Of a DNA stretch of 64,000 bases, positions 63,854 through 64,000 are shown one piece after another (positions within the stretch are counted from its first letter, which is position 1; each line of letters begins with the position of its first letter). A program made the position numbers and the translations under genes. This DNA comes from DT-68 sp965263245. Its GTDB lineage: Bacteria; Bacillota_I; Bacilli_A; Mycoplasmatales; Metamycoplasmataceae. The notes beneath the pieces are model-generated. The model saw only the letters and a list, made by a program, of their open reading frames with translations, did not search any database and had not been told where the DNA came from. The DNA is taken from positions 1 to 64,000 of the forward strand of contig CBDHHR010000480.1 of the NCBI GenBank assembly GCA_965263245.1, in the 5' to 3' direction.

Positions 63854-64000
63854 TCTAAATACAGGTGTTGTGTCTGTGTGTAGATCTGTCTACATACAGG
63901 TGTTGTGTCTGTGTGTAGATCTGTCTACATACAGGTGTTGTGGCTGTGTGTAGATCTGTTTACATACAGGTGTTGTGTCTGTGTGTAGATCTGTCTACAT
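63854..64000. repeat. HOR copy 11, first 147 bp only
   Basis: It begins with the TCTAAATACA anchor and then shows the GGCTG monomer (about 63941) and the GTTTAC monomer (about 63958) in the same order as other copies. The sequence is cut by the window edge, so the HOR array continues to the right. Confidence 0.85.

Larger units (their letters stand above)
1..64000. repeat. Tandem satellite array of 33/35-bp monomers, filling the window
   Basis: Every line of the window is a variant of one short unit repeated head to tail, roughly 1,850 times at a mean of about 34.3 bp. No inverted block and no unique insert was seen. The plus strand of the 35-bp consensus has 14 T, 10 G, 6 A and 5 C, so it is 43% GC but 69% G+T. 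The consensus has no CpG, and the only CpG I noticed is near 1029. It contains one AGATCT palindrome and one CAGGTG per monomer. The array has no visible edge at either end, so its true size is unknown. Chromosomal location and host cannot be read from this sequence. No promoter, terminator, RNA gene or origin could be supported anywhere in it. Confidence 0.98.

Noticed and set aside
1..64000. CRISPR array
   Set aside because: The unit length resembles a CRISPR repeat, but there are no unique spacers. The 12-bp segment between palindromes is itself conserved, and no cas-like gene is present.
1..64000. Integron attC-like or phage hairpin array
   Set aside because: The hairpins are identical neighbours without cassettes, integrase or coding sequence, and the higher-order structure is typical of eukaryotic satellite DNA.
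1..64000. Telomeric repeat or G-quadruplex tract
   Set aside because: The plus strand is GT-rich, but the consensus has no GGG run and the unit is not a 5-8 bp telomere repeat.
1..64000. Alpha satellite or other named centromeric family
   Set aside because: The monomer is 33/35 bp, not about 171 bp, and I saw no CENP-B box. The 173-bp sub-repeat matches the alphoid length only by arithmetic (four 35-bp monomers plus one 33-bp).
1..64000. Inverted arms or a large palindrome within the array
   Set aside because: Scanning for the reverse-complement monomer (CACCTGTATGTAGAC) as a forward-strand block found none. All units point the same way.

Overview
The whole 64 kb window is one head-to-tail tandem satellite (minisatellite-type) array. 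I found no gene, no RNA gene, no recognisable transposon and no unique flanking DNA. The repeat runs off both ends of the window and every monomer I read has the same orientation. Hierarchical satellite DNA of this size points to a eukaryotic chromosome (centromeric, pericentromeric, subtelomeric or another heterochromatic block). The sequence does not identify the species. The near absence of CpG, with abundant TG/CA, would suit a CpG-methylating animal genome, but that is weak evidence.

The monomer occurs in two main lengths, 35 bp and 33 bp, which differ by one TG dinucleotide. Each monomer has two parts. One is a 12-bp GT-rich spacer (AGGTGTTGTGTC). The other is a 21- or 23-bp imperfect palindrome centred on AGATCTGTCT. 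In the 35-bp form it gives an 11-bp stem with one G.T pair and a TCTG loop.

The monomers are ordered in at least four tiers: (1) 33/35-bp monomers; (2) a 505-bp, 15-monomer block and a 173-bp, 5-monomer block; (3) a half-unit of about 2.92 kb built round the 505-bp block; (4) a dimer of two distinguishable halves (A and B) giving a higher-order repeat (HOR) of about 5.84 kb. An anchor variant (TCTAAATACA) divides the window at 5481, 11333, 17173, 23016, 28863, 34743, 40575, (46421), 52256, 58064 and 63854. This gives ten complete HOR copies, an atypical first copy (1-5480) and a 147-bp start of the next.

Within an HOR copy the order is: L2, a regular linker of about 1.8 kb rich in AATG- and AGATAT-type monomers; the A block; L1, a variable linker of about 1.9 kb where most indels and broken monomers lie; the B block; and a short tail. 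Diagnostic variants are shuffled among HOR copies in a mosaic that fails the four-gamete test, as expected from gene conversion or unequal exchange between non-adjacent copies. Broken monomers tend to break at the joints between spacer and palindrome, losing exactly one of the two parts. This suggests the hairpin itself drives rearrangement.

Translations of the repeat give Cys/Val/Tyr-rich peptides in all plus-strand frames. Those I checked depend on GTG as the initiator and are artefacts of repeat periodicity. No coding sequence is called.
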